A DNA stretch of 64,000 nt from Aphelocoma coerulescens (lineage: Eukaryota > Chordata > Aves > Passeriformes > Corvidae). Made by a program: the position numbers and the translations under genes. Below are positions 49,438 through 61,055 of this stretch, in pieces; within the stretch, counting starts at the first letter, position 1, and each line of letters opens with the position of its first letter. A model generated the notes under the pieces. The model searched no databases. It had not been told where the DNA came from and was given only the letters and a program-made list of their open reading frames with translations. The DNA lies in contig NC_091013.1 of the NCBI RefSeq assembly GCF_041296385.1, forward strand, positions 9,376,001-9,440,000, given 5' to 3'.

Positions 49438-52229
49438 ATGGATGAAACCCAGTTACACGGAAGAGCCGGAGTCTGCCTATGTTTTCCCCAAGAGGACAGC
49501 ACGACAGAGGAAGAAGTACTGCTGTTTGAAGTGGAGAAATCATTTGGGGAGAACAAAAGCTTGATGATGGTGAGAGGGGAAAGCTCTAGCTTTGAAGAGT
49601 TTGGAAAAGTCTTGGTGGTTTTCCAAACCGTTGATGTTTGATTTGAGCCAGACCCTGAAGAGGGTCCCAGAGAAACCCCTCCATCAGCAATTGCTTTGAT
49701 TCAGCCTTACAGGAGAGAAGAGTTCAGAGTCAAGGATTTGAGCCCATTTTCACAAGAATAAGGGAAGTCTACTGGGAGGGTAATTATGGGACTACCAGGA
49801 GCCAGGCTTAGCCCTGGGCACAGCCTGTGACAAGTGCTCATTGCTGTCCCTCTCACACTGCAGGAGCTCTGCCAGAATGTCACTGCACCTGGGCCGGTGC
49901 TTCATGTTGGACGAAGTTGTTACACCATCTGCCAAATCCACATCTCCCCCATTGGCTTCAGCACCTGTGAAGGAGCATGGTAAGTTTGAAAAATATTAAC
50001 TCTAGATGTTTCAGGGAAAGGTTGTTTGATTTAGGGATGAGCAGACATTAACAAAACAACCTTCTAGAAATGTGTGTCTTTCCAGTGCACTGGAGTGTGT
50101 AATGCTGTGACCATTTTCCCCAAGCTTATATGCTTCCCCCACAATTGATCTTTTTGTTAAGAGCATTAGACTGAAACCCAGGAGACTGGGCCAGTTTCCA
50201 GCTTTGTCACAGATGTCCTGTATGACCTATAAGTAGCTGCTTAGTTTCATTATGTGTTACTTTGGAGACTGGAGGGTGATACCTCCCTATCCCAAAGGGA
50301 CATTTGTCAATACACATTAATCAGTCTTGAGCAAAGTTGTTAATGGACACTGGGACAGGGGGTAAAAGTGAACATCTCTGTCTCATTTCTCATGGCATGA
50401 CTCCATGGGAAATTTTGATTGTTCTTTCAGGCCAGCCTTCTCAAGAGGGTATTAAGGCAGGTGATGCCATGAGAGAGCTTCTCTTCTTTGCTCATCTTTC
50501 TTCCCTCTTTTTCCTTCTTGAGTTTTTGTTTTCTTGTCTTGTCATTCCTCTGTTTCTTTTCTTAGCTGTCTACTTGGGCATTACTTTTCATTACTCAGCT
50601 ATTTTCTCCCTCTGCCATTTATTCCTTTCCAATCTTTCTTTCTGCCTAATATAAATGTGCATTCAACTAGGAAATAAGGAGTCTTGCCCATCCCTTGGGC
50701 CCTCTTGTCTGCCTGCAGAATAAACAGAAATACATGTTGAAGTACTTTTCCAATCTCCTGTTTAATGCACACTCACATTATAACAATTAGTTTGACACCA
50801 ATTTTGCTGTGTTTCAGGGAGCTGTTACCTGAATTGTTACACAACAGTAGTCTGCTTTTCTGGGTAACATTATAGTGATATGGTTCAGAGTTATGGTGTG
50901 CACATATGCTGAAATGCTGGGTTTGGGTACATGGTCAATCCCATTTCTGGAAGACAACCATGTGAGAGAGAATATGTATTTGTGTTAGAAATTTGTCATG
51001 CTGAGATTCATGTCTTGGCAAAAAGCCTGACAGAAATACCAGTCTTCTCCTCACATGCAGCTTCATTAGTACCTTCAGCACTCCTGTCAAGGAAGGGGAT
51101 TTTGTCTCTCTGTCACGAGGGATGTAAGGGGGCAGAGAAGATAAATTACTTGATTTTAAATGTCTGTGTTGTCTTAAGTGAAAATGAAACATGTCTTTAG
51201 CTACTTCAGCTGTTCTTTTCTTGGTTATTGCATCTTTTAGGAGGTGTCAGTGTGAAACAGCCTGCCCAGATGGAATTCCACCTTCTCAATGCTTGACTGG
51301 TTGTTTAAAGCCACTGCTGAGTCTGCAGTGCTGTGCAGGGATGGTGGTATGTCTGCAAAGCAGAGAGTGAGAGGGAAAACAGGAAAAAGATAAGTACATA
51401 ACTGGTACCCTTGCCTAGCAATATCTTGAATAGAAATAGGGAAACAATCATTTAATAATTAGTGACTTAAAAATGGAATAGACAGGGCTATTTAGTTGAC
51501 TATTATTGCTTTCTATTGAAATAAACGTGGAGACTCTCTAATGCAGTGTTCAAAGGAATATCAAAATGAATGATGGTCCTTCCCAAAAGGGACTTGCTTT
51601 CCCTGTCTAATCTGAAGCATATCTTATTGGGAAAAGAAAAAAAAAGCCAAGGGAAAAAAAAGAAAAAAAGAAAAAAATTCCGGGCTGCTACTTATTCAAT
51701 AGCTGCAGGGATTCTGCTACTACTGCTACTGTTACAGGTTACATGTACGTGTAAAAACTATGCTGGAAATTTTATTCCAGACCTTCATACCCTCTTAGCA
51801 ACACTCTCAATTCAGTATAGTTTGCTCCTTCTGCTCTGCCTCTGCTTTCTGCTTCAGGTAACTTATCTGAAGGCATGGGCCATGAACATGAGGATGCTTT
51901 TCCTGAAAATAATCTCAAACACTCACTTCTCAGACACTGTATTTGACTCCCTTCTGCCTGTAAAATTTGCCTGGAATAGCAAAATTTGCAAGTTTATGCT
52001 ATCCACAATGTGTCAGAATCAGTTAAGTAACACAGTGCCCCAATTCCTATTGAAAAGCAGGAGTAGAAAAGCAAGAAAACCAAAAGGAACAGTATCAGGG
52101 TTTTTTCATCATAGCTTGTTATCTTCTACAAAACTCCAGTGCAAATTTTCTGTCCTCTGGCATCATGAGCAGATGCAACTTGTAACTGCTCTGAACATGA
52201 TAGAGTCCAGTACTTTGTGTAATGGCTGA
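49438..52229 (+). CDS. Candidate four-exon gene, unknown family
   Basis: Four + strand segments join in phase to about 241 codons. Exon A 49430-49569: acceptor GCTTACAG, ATG at 49438, donor ATG|GTGAGA. Exon B 49864-49979: strong acceptor CCCTCTCACACTGCAG, donor ATG|GTAAGT. Exon C 51241-51346: acceptor TTATTGCATCTTTTAG, donor GTG|GTATGT. Exon D 51858-52229: very pyrimidine-rich acceptor ending TTTCTGCTTCAG, stop TGA at 52227. Exon B ends two bases into a codon that exon C completes, and C to D joins in phase 0. Exons B and C are cysteine-rich (about ten Cys, with SCYTIC and CQCETAC). Exon D is basic, without a clear domain. The frame of exon D is open from 51570, where Leu-rich stretches occur before the acceptor. 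I recognise no homologue. Chance splice motifs, a non-coding transcript, or antisense coding over exon B are live alternatives. Confidence 0.2.
50155..50330 (+). mobile_element. tRNA-derived SINE fossil, MIR type
   Basis: Blocks in MIR order: GTTAAGAGCATTAGACTGAA (A-box side), ACCCAGGAGACTGGGCCAGT, TTTCCAGCTTTGTCACAGAT, CTGTATGACCTATAAGTAGC (as in 'CTGTGTGACCTTGGGCAAGT'), then GATACCTCCCTATC and CACATTAATC at the 3' side. It lies in the second intron of the candidate gene model, on the same strand. Confidence 0.65.
50480..50640 (+). repeat. Pyrimidine-rich strand-asymmetric stretch
   Basis: A C/T-dominated tract on the + strand (TTCTTCCCTCTTTTTCCTTC and similar), within the second intron of the candidate gene. 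No unit repeats exactly. Confidence 0.5.
51631..51677 (+). repeat. A-rich low-complexity tract
   Basis: Runs of A broken by G and a few C's, which give the lysine-rich patch of the 219-codon open frame at 51570-52229. The lack of T in the tract removes stop codons and helps explain why the frame is long. Confidence 0.8.
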
Positions 52230-53111
52230 AAAGCCTGCAGTTTGTAAACATTTAAAATCAAAATAACATTCCTGCAAAATCAGTTTATAAAAGACTAAAG
52301 TACCAGCTTTGATTTTGAATTTTTTGATACAATAGGCTCCAAGCAAAAACCTTAAATCCAAACACACTGACATTTTGTGCATATTAGTAATATGTACTAG
52401 AATTTTTCAAATAGACTTTATTAGTCTGTGTTATCCAGAATAGGACTAGTGGGTCCAGTGTCCTGAGAGTTTCAAGGCATTAAAAAATTTGCATCCTGGC
52501 TTTGTGACTTAGCTAATGTCTTGTTTACAATGCTGCCAAGATCTGTGTAAGCTGTTTGACATGCAGAATAAATGTAGCCAAATCAAAACCATATCTTTAT
52601 GCCAGCAGTGATTTACTTCAAATGTCTTGTCTGTAGCATCCACAGAAGCATTATGCAAGCTTAATATCTGGGAGGAGGTTGAGACAAGGAAGGCAGGATG
52701 TGATTTGCCCTTTCTCTATAAATTTTATCCAGCTTTAGCTTATAAAACACATTCATGTTGGATACTTGCTGACACAGAGGTGCACAGAAGGCAAACCTTA
52801 TGGAAAGGGTCTTACTCACTGACCATGCTGTATCATCTGTCCAGAAAAGGCAACAGCAAAAGGCAATCAATTTTTTTTTCTCTTGATTTTTGAAGGGAAC
52901 AAATACCCAAGTTTTCTGAGCAATTTATGTTTCTTAAGAAAGGAAATTAGGAGAGGGGAGGAAAAAAAAGAAACATTAGTTGGTGGGGTGCTGGTGGCCT
53001 TGAATATTTTTGTCATCCCAAGAGCTGGCCTTAGCAAGCCTCAACAAATCAGCAATTGGGTCTGCGGGTTTCCAAGGAAACAAGACTAATTAGAGGAGTG
53101 TGACTGTGGTT
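52230..53111. other. Possible 3' UTR, then unique sequence
   Basis: If the gene model holds, the 3' UTR would run to near the AATAAA at 52567. Beyond it nothing was supported; open frames (88 codons at 52627-52893) are not recognisable. Confidence 0.3.
52567..52572 (+). promoter_or_regulatory. AATAAA, possible poly(A) signal
   Basis: AATAAA about 340 bases after the stop at 52229, with a TGTCTTGTCTGT element about 50 bases further on. The spacing suits a poly(A) site. Single AATAAA words are common in AT-rich DNA, so this is only supportive. Confidence 0.25.
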
Positions 53112-53235
53112 GGGAAATATGGTCTAGCAGGTAGGGCTCTGACCGAGGAGTTGGGAGAGAGGGGTGTTATGCCCAGCTCTCACCTGTCAGGGGGTGTGAC
53201 TTTGGGAAGGTCAGCTAGTGCCTCTGAAGCTGCAG
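53112..53235 (+). mobile_element. tRNA-derived SINE fossil, MIR type
   Basis: Contains TATGGTCTAGCAGGTAGGGC (A-box region), AGGAGTTGGGAGAGAGGGGT, TATGCCCAGCTCTCACCTGT, then GGGTGTGACTTTGGGAAGGT, which closely follows the MIR core 'CTGTGTGACCTTGGGCAAGT', and TGCCTCTGAAG. This is the clearest of the three MIR-like copies in the window. Confidence 0.7.
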
Positions 53236-56200
53236 GGCTTGCAGTGCTGATCTTTGCCCTTGAAGTGCAGCATGGGAGCCCTTCAGAGCAAGCAGCACTT
53301 GCACCACCAAGCACAGGGATGCACTGCACTGTGCTGGCTGGTGTCTCTGGGTGCTGTTGTAACCCAGGTCATAACATGACTCTCTTCAGCACAAAAATGC
53401 TGTCATTCTTCTGACATGTCTTTTATATCCTTTTGCCAGGGCTTTACAACCTAAGCCACCCAGTGACCTTTAAAACCTGTGACTCTCTGGCTAGAGATCC
53501 CACTAGGATTTTGCTGCTCCTCTCTTACAGCATGTCTGCACAGTATCAGTCTTTGGAAGACTTCTTGACCTTCAGATCCCCTCTTCCTGGAGGCTATGGT
53601 TGCCTGATATCCACCTGATTTTCCCTCATATACCAGCAGGCTCTCCTAACTCGGCCTCACAATCTCTGACCTAGCATAGCTCAGCCTGCAGCCAGACACT
53701 GGGAGCTGGACACCTCTGCCCTTTCTCCTGCTTTCTTGCAGCCTCAAGACAATTTTTTCCTTGCATATGATAGCTGAGAAAAGAAGTAGAGTGAGGCAAC
53801 AGTGCAGGCAGCTCTCCCTGAAAGTCCACAGCCTGTGGTAAATGGTGTCTATCTCCATCCCACTGGTGCTGCCTGCACTGATAACCAGGCTGGCTAATGA
53901 GAGTTTCAGCAACAAGAATAAATTCTGTCTTTTTCCTCCCAGTATGACCTCTACTGACTTGTGCTGGCACGGTGGCTGGAGCTGTCACTTTCATCACTGA
54001 AATCCTTCCCTACAGGATCCCAACAGTCATGGCAGCTGCCTGAGTTCCAGCTAAAGGGATCCCTGTTCTCAGCAACTTCAACTCCTCTGCGATCAATGAA
54101 GAAGAAAATGAGAAATATCACAGCCCTGATGTTTCTCAGGCTTTCCAAGGTGGCATATTCTCAAGAATAAGAAAGACTGTAGCTACTTGTGGCAAGACAG
54201 TGATGAAGGGGATAACTGGACAAAGAAAAATGAGCTACTAGAGAAGAGGTGGAGAAGAAAGGGAGTTAATAGCCAGGATAGAAACAGGATACTTCTTGGC
54301 AACAGGAGAAAGTGGAGGAGAATAAATGGAGAAATGGTTAAGTGTAAAGAAATAGAGAGGTCAGAGGGTAGTAAGGTCAATGGTGAGGAATGGAAAGTTA
54401 ATATTCCTTGGCGGAGGATCAAGGGACACCTGGCAGGAGACTGCAACAGGCATGATGCTAAAGTGAAGCACTCTCCTTTGTACATCAGGCAGATTCCTAC
54501 CCTATTTTATATGCACTTAATAATTGATTTTCCACTGACTAATCTTTTAATAAATATCAGTAAGTAGTGTTCTGAATTGTTTGGCTTAGAACTTCACGTG
54601 CTTTAACCAGTTGATCACTAATTGTAGTTACTCACTACTAAGAGTTCACAGTGGTTTACTTGGGAATTATTGGATTTTGTTTTCAAACCCTTGTCATCTG
54701 CAATAAGACAGCTGTCCAGGCCTGAGTAGAAGAACATAGGTGGCAACAGGCTCTACTTTTATATGTGTAAATAAAAAGCTAAACTGCAAAGTCACTGTGG
54801 TGTTGACAACAAAGAGAAGGAAACCTTACCAATGATAAAAACATAAAAAGGAGATAGGGTTGTTAACCCAAAATATAGGCTTGCAGTTCATGACTCAGTG
54901 AGGGATTTTTTTTAGCCTCCGAGCAGATAAGACTTTATTGAGCTACGGCTCTCAGGTCTACAGTTACTTGCTACAGTGTGAACCTAAAAGTTTCTGAGTG
55001 GTTTGACAGGAGATTCAAGCCTTTTCTGAATAACTGGTTAATAATTTCTCCAAGCACACTATTTCTCCTTTAGCAAAAATAAAACAAATGCAAAACTTGT
55101 TCTTTCTCAGATTTAATCTCACTGTAACAGAGACCCTATTTTAATAAATAAATAACCTAGAGGTGCTGCTTTACAGCTGGTGTTCTCTGAAAATAAGCAC
55201 TTCTATACTTTTTCAGATGTAAATATACTGTATGAATATACAGTTTCCTACAGATTTACAATGCCATCTCACCCCCATACTACTGATCATTTATTATCAT
55301 TTTATGGCATAAGGAAATTATAATGGAATTTTTGTATCAATGCATATGACAGTGACAGAATATCACATGACTCCATTAATATTTGTATTATTATGATGAA
55401 TAAAAAATTATTTCACTAGGCTAAGATACTCTTTTAAATGATTAGTCAAATTACTGCTTAGCTGCAATAGAAGTCTCATGAGATTGCACATCCCATCCAC
55501 AAGGATACAACACAAATTAGTGGTGGTTAGTTCAGTGCCCAATTTCAGATGAATCAAAGAGATAAGGCAGCTGAAGCATTACTGCAGCACAGTGCAAGTC
55601 ATTACTACTTTGTTGCAGAAGCATTTATCATAGTCAGTTTTTCCTTCTGAACTAATGCTTTGGTCCACAGGCATTCTTTCAGTATGATACAAAGTCTTTT
55701 GAAGAACCTGTGAAGCCATGATTTGATAAACTTCTGCCAGGAAAACAGGACAAACACAGATGCTTCTAGAGCTGATCAGAAACACCTGTCCCTGAGATAA
55801 ATCTGTTGCTAAACTCCATGTTAGTGTCTGGTGAGATCCCATTCAGAGCCACCTGCTTTTGCTGGTCCCTGACATAACTTGGGAATGGTTCAGTCCTTAG
55901 TTTGCTGTCAGGATGCTTCACCAGGTTGTATAAATGATACTGTGAAGCCTTATTTCTTTTGTTCAGTCTGGTACTCCATGATGTTTGTCTCCTCATGTGT
56001 CATGACAATATGTCTTTCAGCAGTGCTGCATGAATTCAAAACAAATAAGTAACAAATAAAATCAACCTGTTATCCAGACTTGTTTAGAAAAACTTAAAGC
56101 TGACATAATTTTTCCCCTTTAGTATTAGGATTTAGCTGCACAAATAAAAGCAGTGACAGACACATGGCAGGAGGGTCTGTACCATCTTCCCTGCAAAATA

Positions 56201-56870
56201 GGAACAAGTACCTACAGTGGATCAGAAGGGCAGGATAGATGCTGTTAATGGATTTCATATACAAGATATTTACCTTTCCCTATTTCCTGTAATTTAGATT
56301 CAAATTCCCAAGAATGTATGCTCCTTCCAAGGCCTCTATATGGGAGAACTTGTAGATAGTTTGAGAAATAAATCCATGTTTCCATTATATGATTTTTTTT
56401 TTCCTATAAGTTTCTTTCCCTTTATTTGCTGTTAGGTTGTCATTAAAACCAGTGACACTAAAAATACAGTGTATTCACCATTTCTCTACTGAATATACAG
56501 GACTTTAGGGCAATCCCTTTAAAACCCCCATTTTAATGCTGATAGAAAGCATTCAGGGGCTGTAGCAAAAATATTCCTCATGATCTTAAATAGGCAGTGG
56601 GAAAAGTACAGTGTGGAAACAACTGATCATATGGGTTCTCTATTGGCCACCAGCTTTGCAATAATGATTAGAAAAAAAACTGCACTTCAGTGACACAAGC
56701 ATTACCTGTAAATATAAGTTGACACCAGCACTTTCTAAAGGATTTTTAAGATTCAGTGTAGGGAGTGTTTATGAAAATTGCTGTGAATAACCCAGTTTTA
56801 TACAGGGCCGTAGTGCAGTTTGTAGGAATATTAGCCTGGAGAAGACAAATAGACCAATTCCTGTTTTGGC
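53236..56870. other. Unique sequence, part purine-rich
   Basis: 54187-54420 is strongly A/G-rich on the + strand, giving open frames on both strands (126 codons +, 100 codons -) that look compositional. Minus-strand frames at 53646-53997 and 55579-55996 are protein-like in places but unrecognised. No repeat family was seen. Confidence 0.35.
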
Positions 56871-56945
56871 TGAACAGGTATAAAACTGGAATAACATCAT
56901 TGTACCAGAGAGGAACTTGATTATATCAATGGGAGCAATATTTGT
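56871..56945. mobile_element. Possible second copy of the palindromic MITE family
   Basis: The segment with AGGTATAAAACTGGAATAAC followed by ATCATTGTACCAGAGAG and ATATCAATGGGAGCAATA resembles the core of the reptile-type palindromic repeat ('GGTGTAAAACTGGAATAACTCCATTGAAGTCAATGGAGT'). The word ATAAAACTG is shared with the element at 41857-41968. The outer arms are not evident. Confidence 0.4.
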
Positions 56946-56971
56946 TTATTGCAATAGAATTTCCTAGGTCA

Positions 56972-57032
56972 TCTTCTGTAATGTGGAAATTTGGATGCTT
57001 CTCTTTAACGTGTTTCTTCTGTAATGTGGAAA
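56972..57032. repeat. 18-bp direct repeat, 43-bp period
   Basis: TCTTCTGTAATGTGGAAA occurs exactly at 56972-56989 and again at 57015-57032. Confidence 0.9.
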
Positions 57033-60000
57033 CACACTTTAAAAATACCAGCATATATTTGACAGGAGTGTGCATAGGGAAGGTTGATCTTACTGAGATT
57101 GTTAGTCCTACAAGATATGCTACAGCACATTTCCTTTATAGTATTACACAGTGTAAATTGTTTAAACTCAACTCACCTGTCAAGATAACTGGGAAAAATG
57201 TAATCTGAGAGGGCTCATTAAAAGGTTCTATTGAGGCTTTTTAGGTATTAGCTTTAAATAGTTCATTAGTAAACTCCAGTCATTGGTGCAAAACAAGACT
57301 CCATTGCAATTAACTCTTCTGCAATACAATGAATGAAACTCACGAGGCCTATATTTTCTTTCATTTAAACTGTGATATTTTTTCCACTAAAGAGATTGGG
57401 AATTGAAAAGAAATACAAATACCTGTAAGTATTTATGCCAGACTAACAAATGATGGGGGACAGCTCTACATATTCTGTCAGAGCACAAATCTGGCAAGTA
57501 CTTGTTATAAGGTTATATTAATATTTGTTAGTATGAATAGACTTAAATTTACAGCTGGATTTGCTTAGCAGCTTGCTCATCCCCTAAATGAAGAATAATC
57601 TGGTAGATGACAAGCACCTGCTTTCTGACCAAGGGCTCCTTTCCTGCAAAGCTGCACAACCACAGGAAGCTGCAAGAACAGTCTGTATCCATTGTCTTCA
57701 GTGTCAACACTTATTAAGGACAGCACTCTGTGCCTGATCTTTGAAAACTCTTAAATGACATCAATGATACCTTAAAAAACTGCGTGTTTACAAAGTTTCT
57801 CTTTGTAAAGTGAGCGGGGCCGGGTGGTTTAGGGGAAGGATTTCTGACTTGGATGAGTTCTTGTTTAAAAGTCTTTGCAGGAGAACATTTTGCTCTTCAC
57901 TTTTTTAGATATTACTGCCTGAAACAATTCTTGCTAGAAGGCATTAGTTTCTAGTCAGGGAACATCTGGTTTCACACTTACAGGTCCTGGCAAAAAGAGA
58001 ATCTATTGAGCCAAGAATAGTATCAGGAAACAGGTAGCTCAGATCTCATCTACCTCTTACCAAGTACAGTGGGGAATTCAAGCAAAAGAGAGAAGTCTCA
58101 AATGGTGTTACAGATACTAGTTGGTTTTCTAAAGCAGAACAGCAAAATCTGCATTTAAAGTGAATTTGATTAGTGACCAGAGTGTTTCTGAAGTCTTACA
58201 GAATAACAAAGACAACAGAGGAGTGCAGCAAGCAGCAGCTTGGGTGACAGATATGCAGCTTGTGGGATGGATTTTTGGGCTTAGTTTGAATTCACAAAAG
58301 GGTTGAGTACAGAACTCCACCGTTTCATACTTCTTGAAAGAATATAACTAAGTGTAGAGTTGAAAACCCAACTCCAGACTATCAAACAGAGTTAGGGTGG
58401 GGCACATAAAAGAATGGCACAGGGAAGGGAAGTAAGGAAAGAGTGGCATGGAAGGCAGAGGTGAGGAAGCCTGGCATGAACAGAGTGAACAGAGAAGAAG
58501 AGTGTAAGCTACAGAGCTGCTGATATGCAGTAGGAGCAGGCCTGGAGCCCTCTTTAATGAACATGCCTTGAAGAAAATGAGTGTTTCTCTCAGTAAGGGC
58601 AGAAAAAGGCATAAAACCCCTCCTGAGATGTAAAGCAGGTGTTGATGGGTAAGGAGAGGCAGCAGTAGTGAATCCGCACCTCGGAGAGAGCAGGAGAGCT
58701 GCTACAAACTTCCAGGGAAAGAGTGTGACCTGAAGGTGTCTTGTGGGATGCAAGGGAGGAATGCACATCCTCTGGGGCTCGAGCTAGGCTACAGGGAGAA
58801 AGGTCCTTGTCTATTCAAGCGTTTAAGAACTACCTCAGCAGCAGAAAAGAGAAACGAGATCTCTGATGGCATAGTAACCTTTCTGTTGAGGAATACATTA
58901 CAGTAAACTCTTCTCATGAGTCCCAGCATCTTACTATATAGAACTTTAAGTCCCAAGGGCAGCTTTTTACTTTTTACTATTTAAAAGAGAAGGAAGAGGA
59001 AGAGCTGTAAAAGTTTTTTCCTTTGGCATTTTTTTATATGGCTACAGAAATAGTGGAAGATTATTTCTGGCCCAAGAGTATTTTCTCTTGGTTTCCATGT
59101 CAGTTTGTGATAGCAATTTTTCATTTGTTATGTTTGAGTCTCTGTTTGGCCTTTACTTACTTTAAAAGATAAAAATTGAGTCTTGTATTTTTTATTATTT
59201 CTAGTGCAACTACATTAGGACTACAGAGCTGTATTGTCTTGTAGTTCTTGTGAAAAACTTTAATAAAGTCCTTGTGGCACAATTTTTCATAATAAAAACT
59301 GGAAACACTCATCTTGAATTTCAGATTTCAGATTTAATTTGCAGAATTCATAACTAGGAAGATAGAGGACCAATATTCTTTTGCTTTCAAACTCTGAAAC
59401 TTTGATCCATTATGGAAATACATGGGAGCCCTACAGCACCTGCTGCAAGTGCCTGCTCTTAAAAGGACACCCTTTTGCTCTCTCTTTCTGAGTAAATGAA
59501 TACCACGACCACAGCGTTTGCCAACACTCAGGAAATATTGCTGCTAAATATAAGAAATACTATACTAATGTATAAAGACATGTGAACTGTGTGTTAAGAT
59601 TATTTAGTTACACTAAATTTCCACGGTGACCAACAACTGTACTTTAAGGCAGTCACACAGCTCTAGTGAGCATTATCAGTATTGTCTGTGCAACAAATGA
59701 AAACCCAGAATGTGAATACTTTTTCCTGAGGTATGTAAATTACAGCAGGCGTGATATGAATAATACATCCTGTGCACATTAGCACAGGTTTTCAAATGCA
59801 AAAGAGATTGTATATGCACAGTTAAAATGGGCTTCTCTGAATGTTATATCAGTAGAAAATCTCATTTAGACAGTGGAAAGAAAATGTGGGACCATCAATA
59901 TGAATTAACTCAAATAGATGTAAAGATCTGAAAGTCCTAAAAGAAGAAAAATCCTATTTCATGTATCTGAAACTAGTTCTTTATTTGGGACATCATCCTG

Positions 60001-60145
60001 AGAGCCCCATTTCTGATCTCTGAGGTTTTTCATGGTTTTACATCTGCCAGAGTAAAGCCCCTATAGAGGCAGAGAGACCCTTACTACAGCAATTGCTAAC
60101 AGTGTGGCTGCAGACAGCATATGTCAGTGTAATAGAACAATTGTT

Positions 60146-60172
60146 CCTTCTTCTTCATCTTCTTCTTCTTCT
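60146..60172 (+). repeat. TTC microsatellite
   Basis: CCTTCTTCTTCATCTTCTTC and further TTC units; one interrupting CAT. Confidence 0.85.
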
Positions 60173-60973
60173 GTTTTCTCATTTATTTGTTCTTTGGTTC
60201 ACTTTTGTCCTAATAAATATGCATGTGTTTATGTAAAATGAGGAAAAAATAACATCCTTCCTATTTTACATTTTCAAACCTAGGAAAAAATAAGAATGTT
60301 ACAAGTCATTAGTTTTAGGTGGAAGAGGCATAAGTGATCTTTCCATCCTGGAAAAGAAGACAAAAGAAACAAAATGTGGCAGGTGCTGGTGATGGTGCTT
60401 AGTGTTCAATGGAGGGCTTTCAAATGGCAAGTGAGGGTGTGCAGTGGGTTTAGGGATAGAAGAGGAACAGAAGGAAGTTTTAGAATGGTAGGAGAACCCA
60501 GCAGAAGGAACCTGTGAGAGGCTGTGGAAAACTGTGTATTTAAATTTATATATTTTATCTTAATGTCTTTAAACCTGTAGGTCTTCAGCCAATACTTTGG
60601 GAAATTATTTTGACTGTTTCTGGCAATTCTGTTCCCCACTTATAATTTTCCACATTTCATCTAATTTCTACTACTTGTAGACTTGTGTTACAGCTCTTTC
60701 TTCCTGGGCTCAGCCCACCCCCTCCCATGCTCAGACTGAGCCCTGGAGTTCATGCAATAACCTGCAGGATTCCCAGACAACTGGGAATCATTTAGATTAG
60801 ACCTGGGTATCATTTTACCAGTCCTGCATGTTTCCCAGTGCTTTGTCTCTCACCACCTGTGTCATCAGAGCCATGTGGTTACATCAGGGCACATATTCAG
60901 GATCCAGTTCTTGAGCAGGTAAAGGGGACAGACAGAACACCCCTCACAATTCCTCACCATCCTTTTGTTAACC

Positions 60974-61055
60974 ATTCATAGAATCACAGAATCTCCTGAG
61001 TTAGAAGGGACCCAGAAAGATCATCAAGTTCAACTCCTTGTCCTGCTCAGGATTT
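60974..61055 (-). mobile_element. CR1 LINE 3' end, minus strand
   Basis: On the + strand it reads ATTCATAGAATCACAGAATC, then CTCCTGAGTTAGAAGGGACC, then AAAGATCATCAAGTTCAACT and CTTGTCCTGCTCAGGA. This is the reverse complement of an avian CR1 3' end, with its terminal repeat at the left edge. Similarity fades after about 61055, so it is a short truncated copy. Confidence 0.9.

Larger units (their letters stand above)
56946..60973. other. Unique AT-rich sequence
   Basis: Holds an 18-bp direct repeat (56972 and 57015), a purine-rich stretch at about 58390-58720, and a TTC repeat at 60146-60172. A tRNA-like word (GTGGTTTAGGGGAAGG) at 57825 was too weak to call. No gene was supported. Confidence 0.4.

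Noticed and set aside
51570..51857. N-terminal part of the 219-codon open frame as an independent gene
   Set aside because: It begins in an A-rich tract that lacks stops for compositional reasons, followed by a Leu-rich run from CTG/CTA repeats. Only the part after the strong acceptor at 51857 was kept, in the gene model.
57815..57850. tRNA- or SINE-like A-box word (GTGGTTTAGGGGAAGG)
   Set aside because: No B box or tRNA fold follows; the match is limited to one short word.
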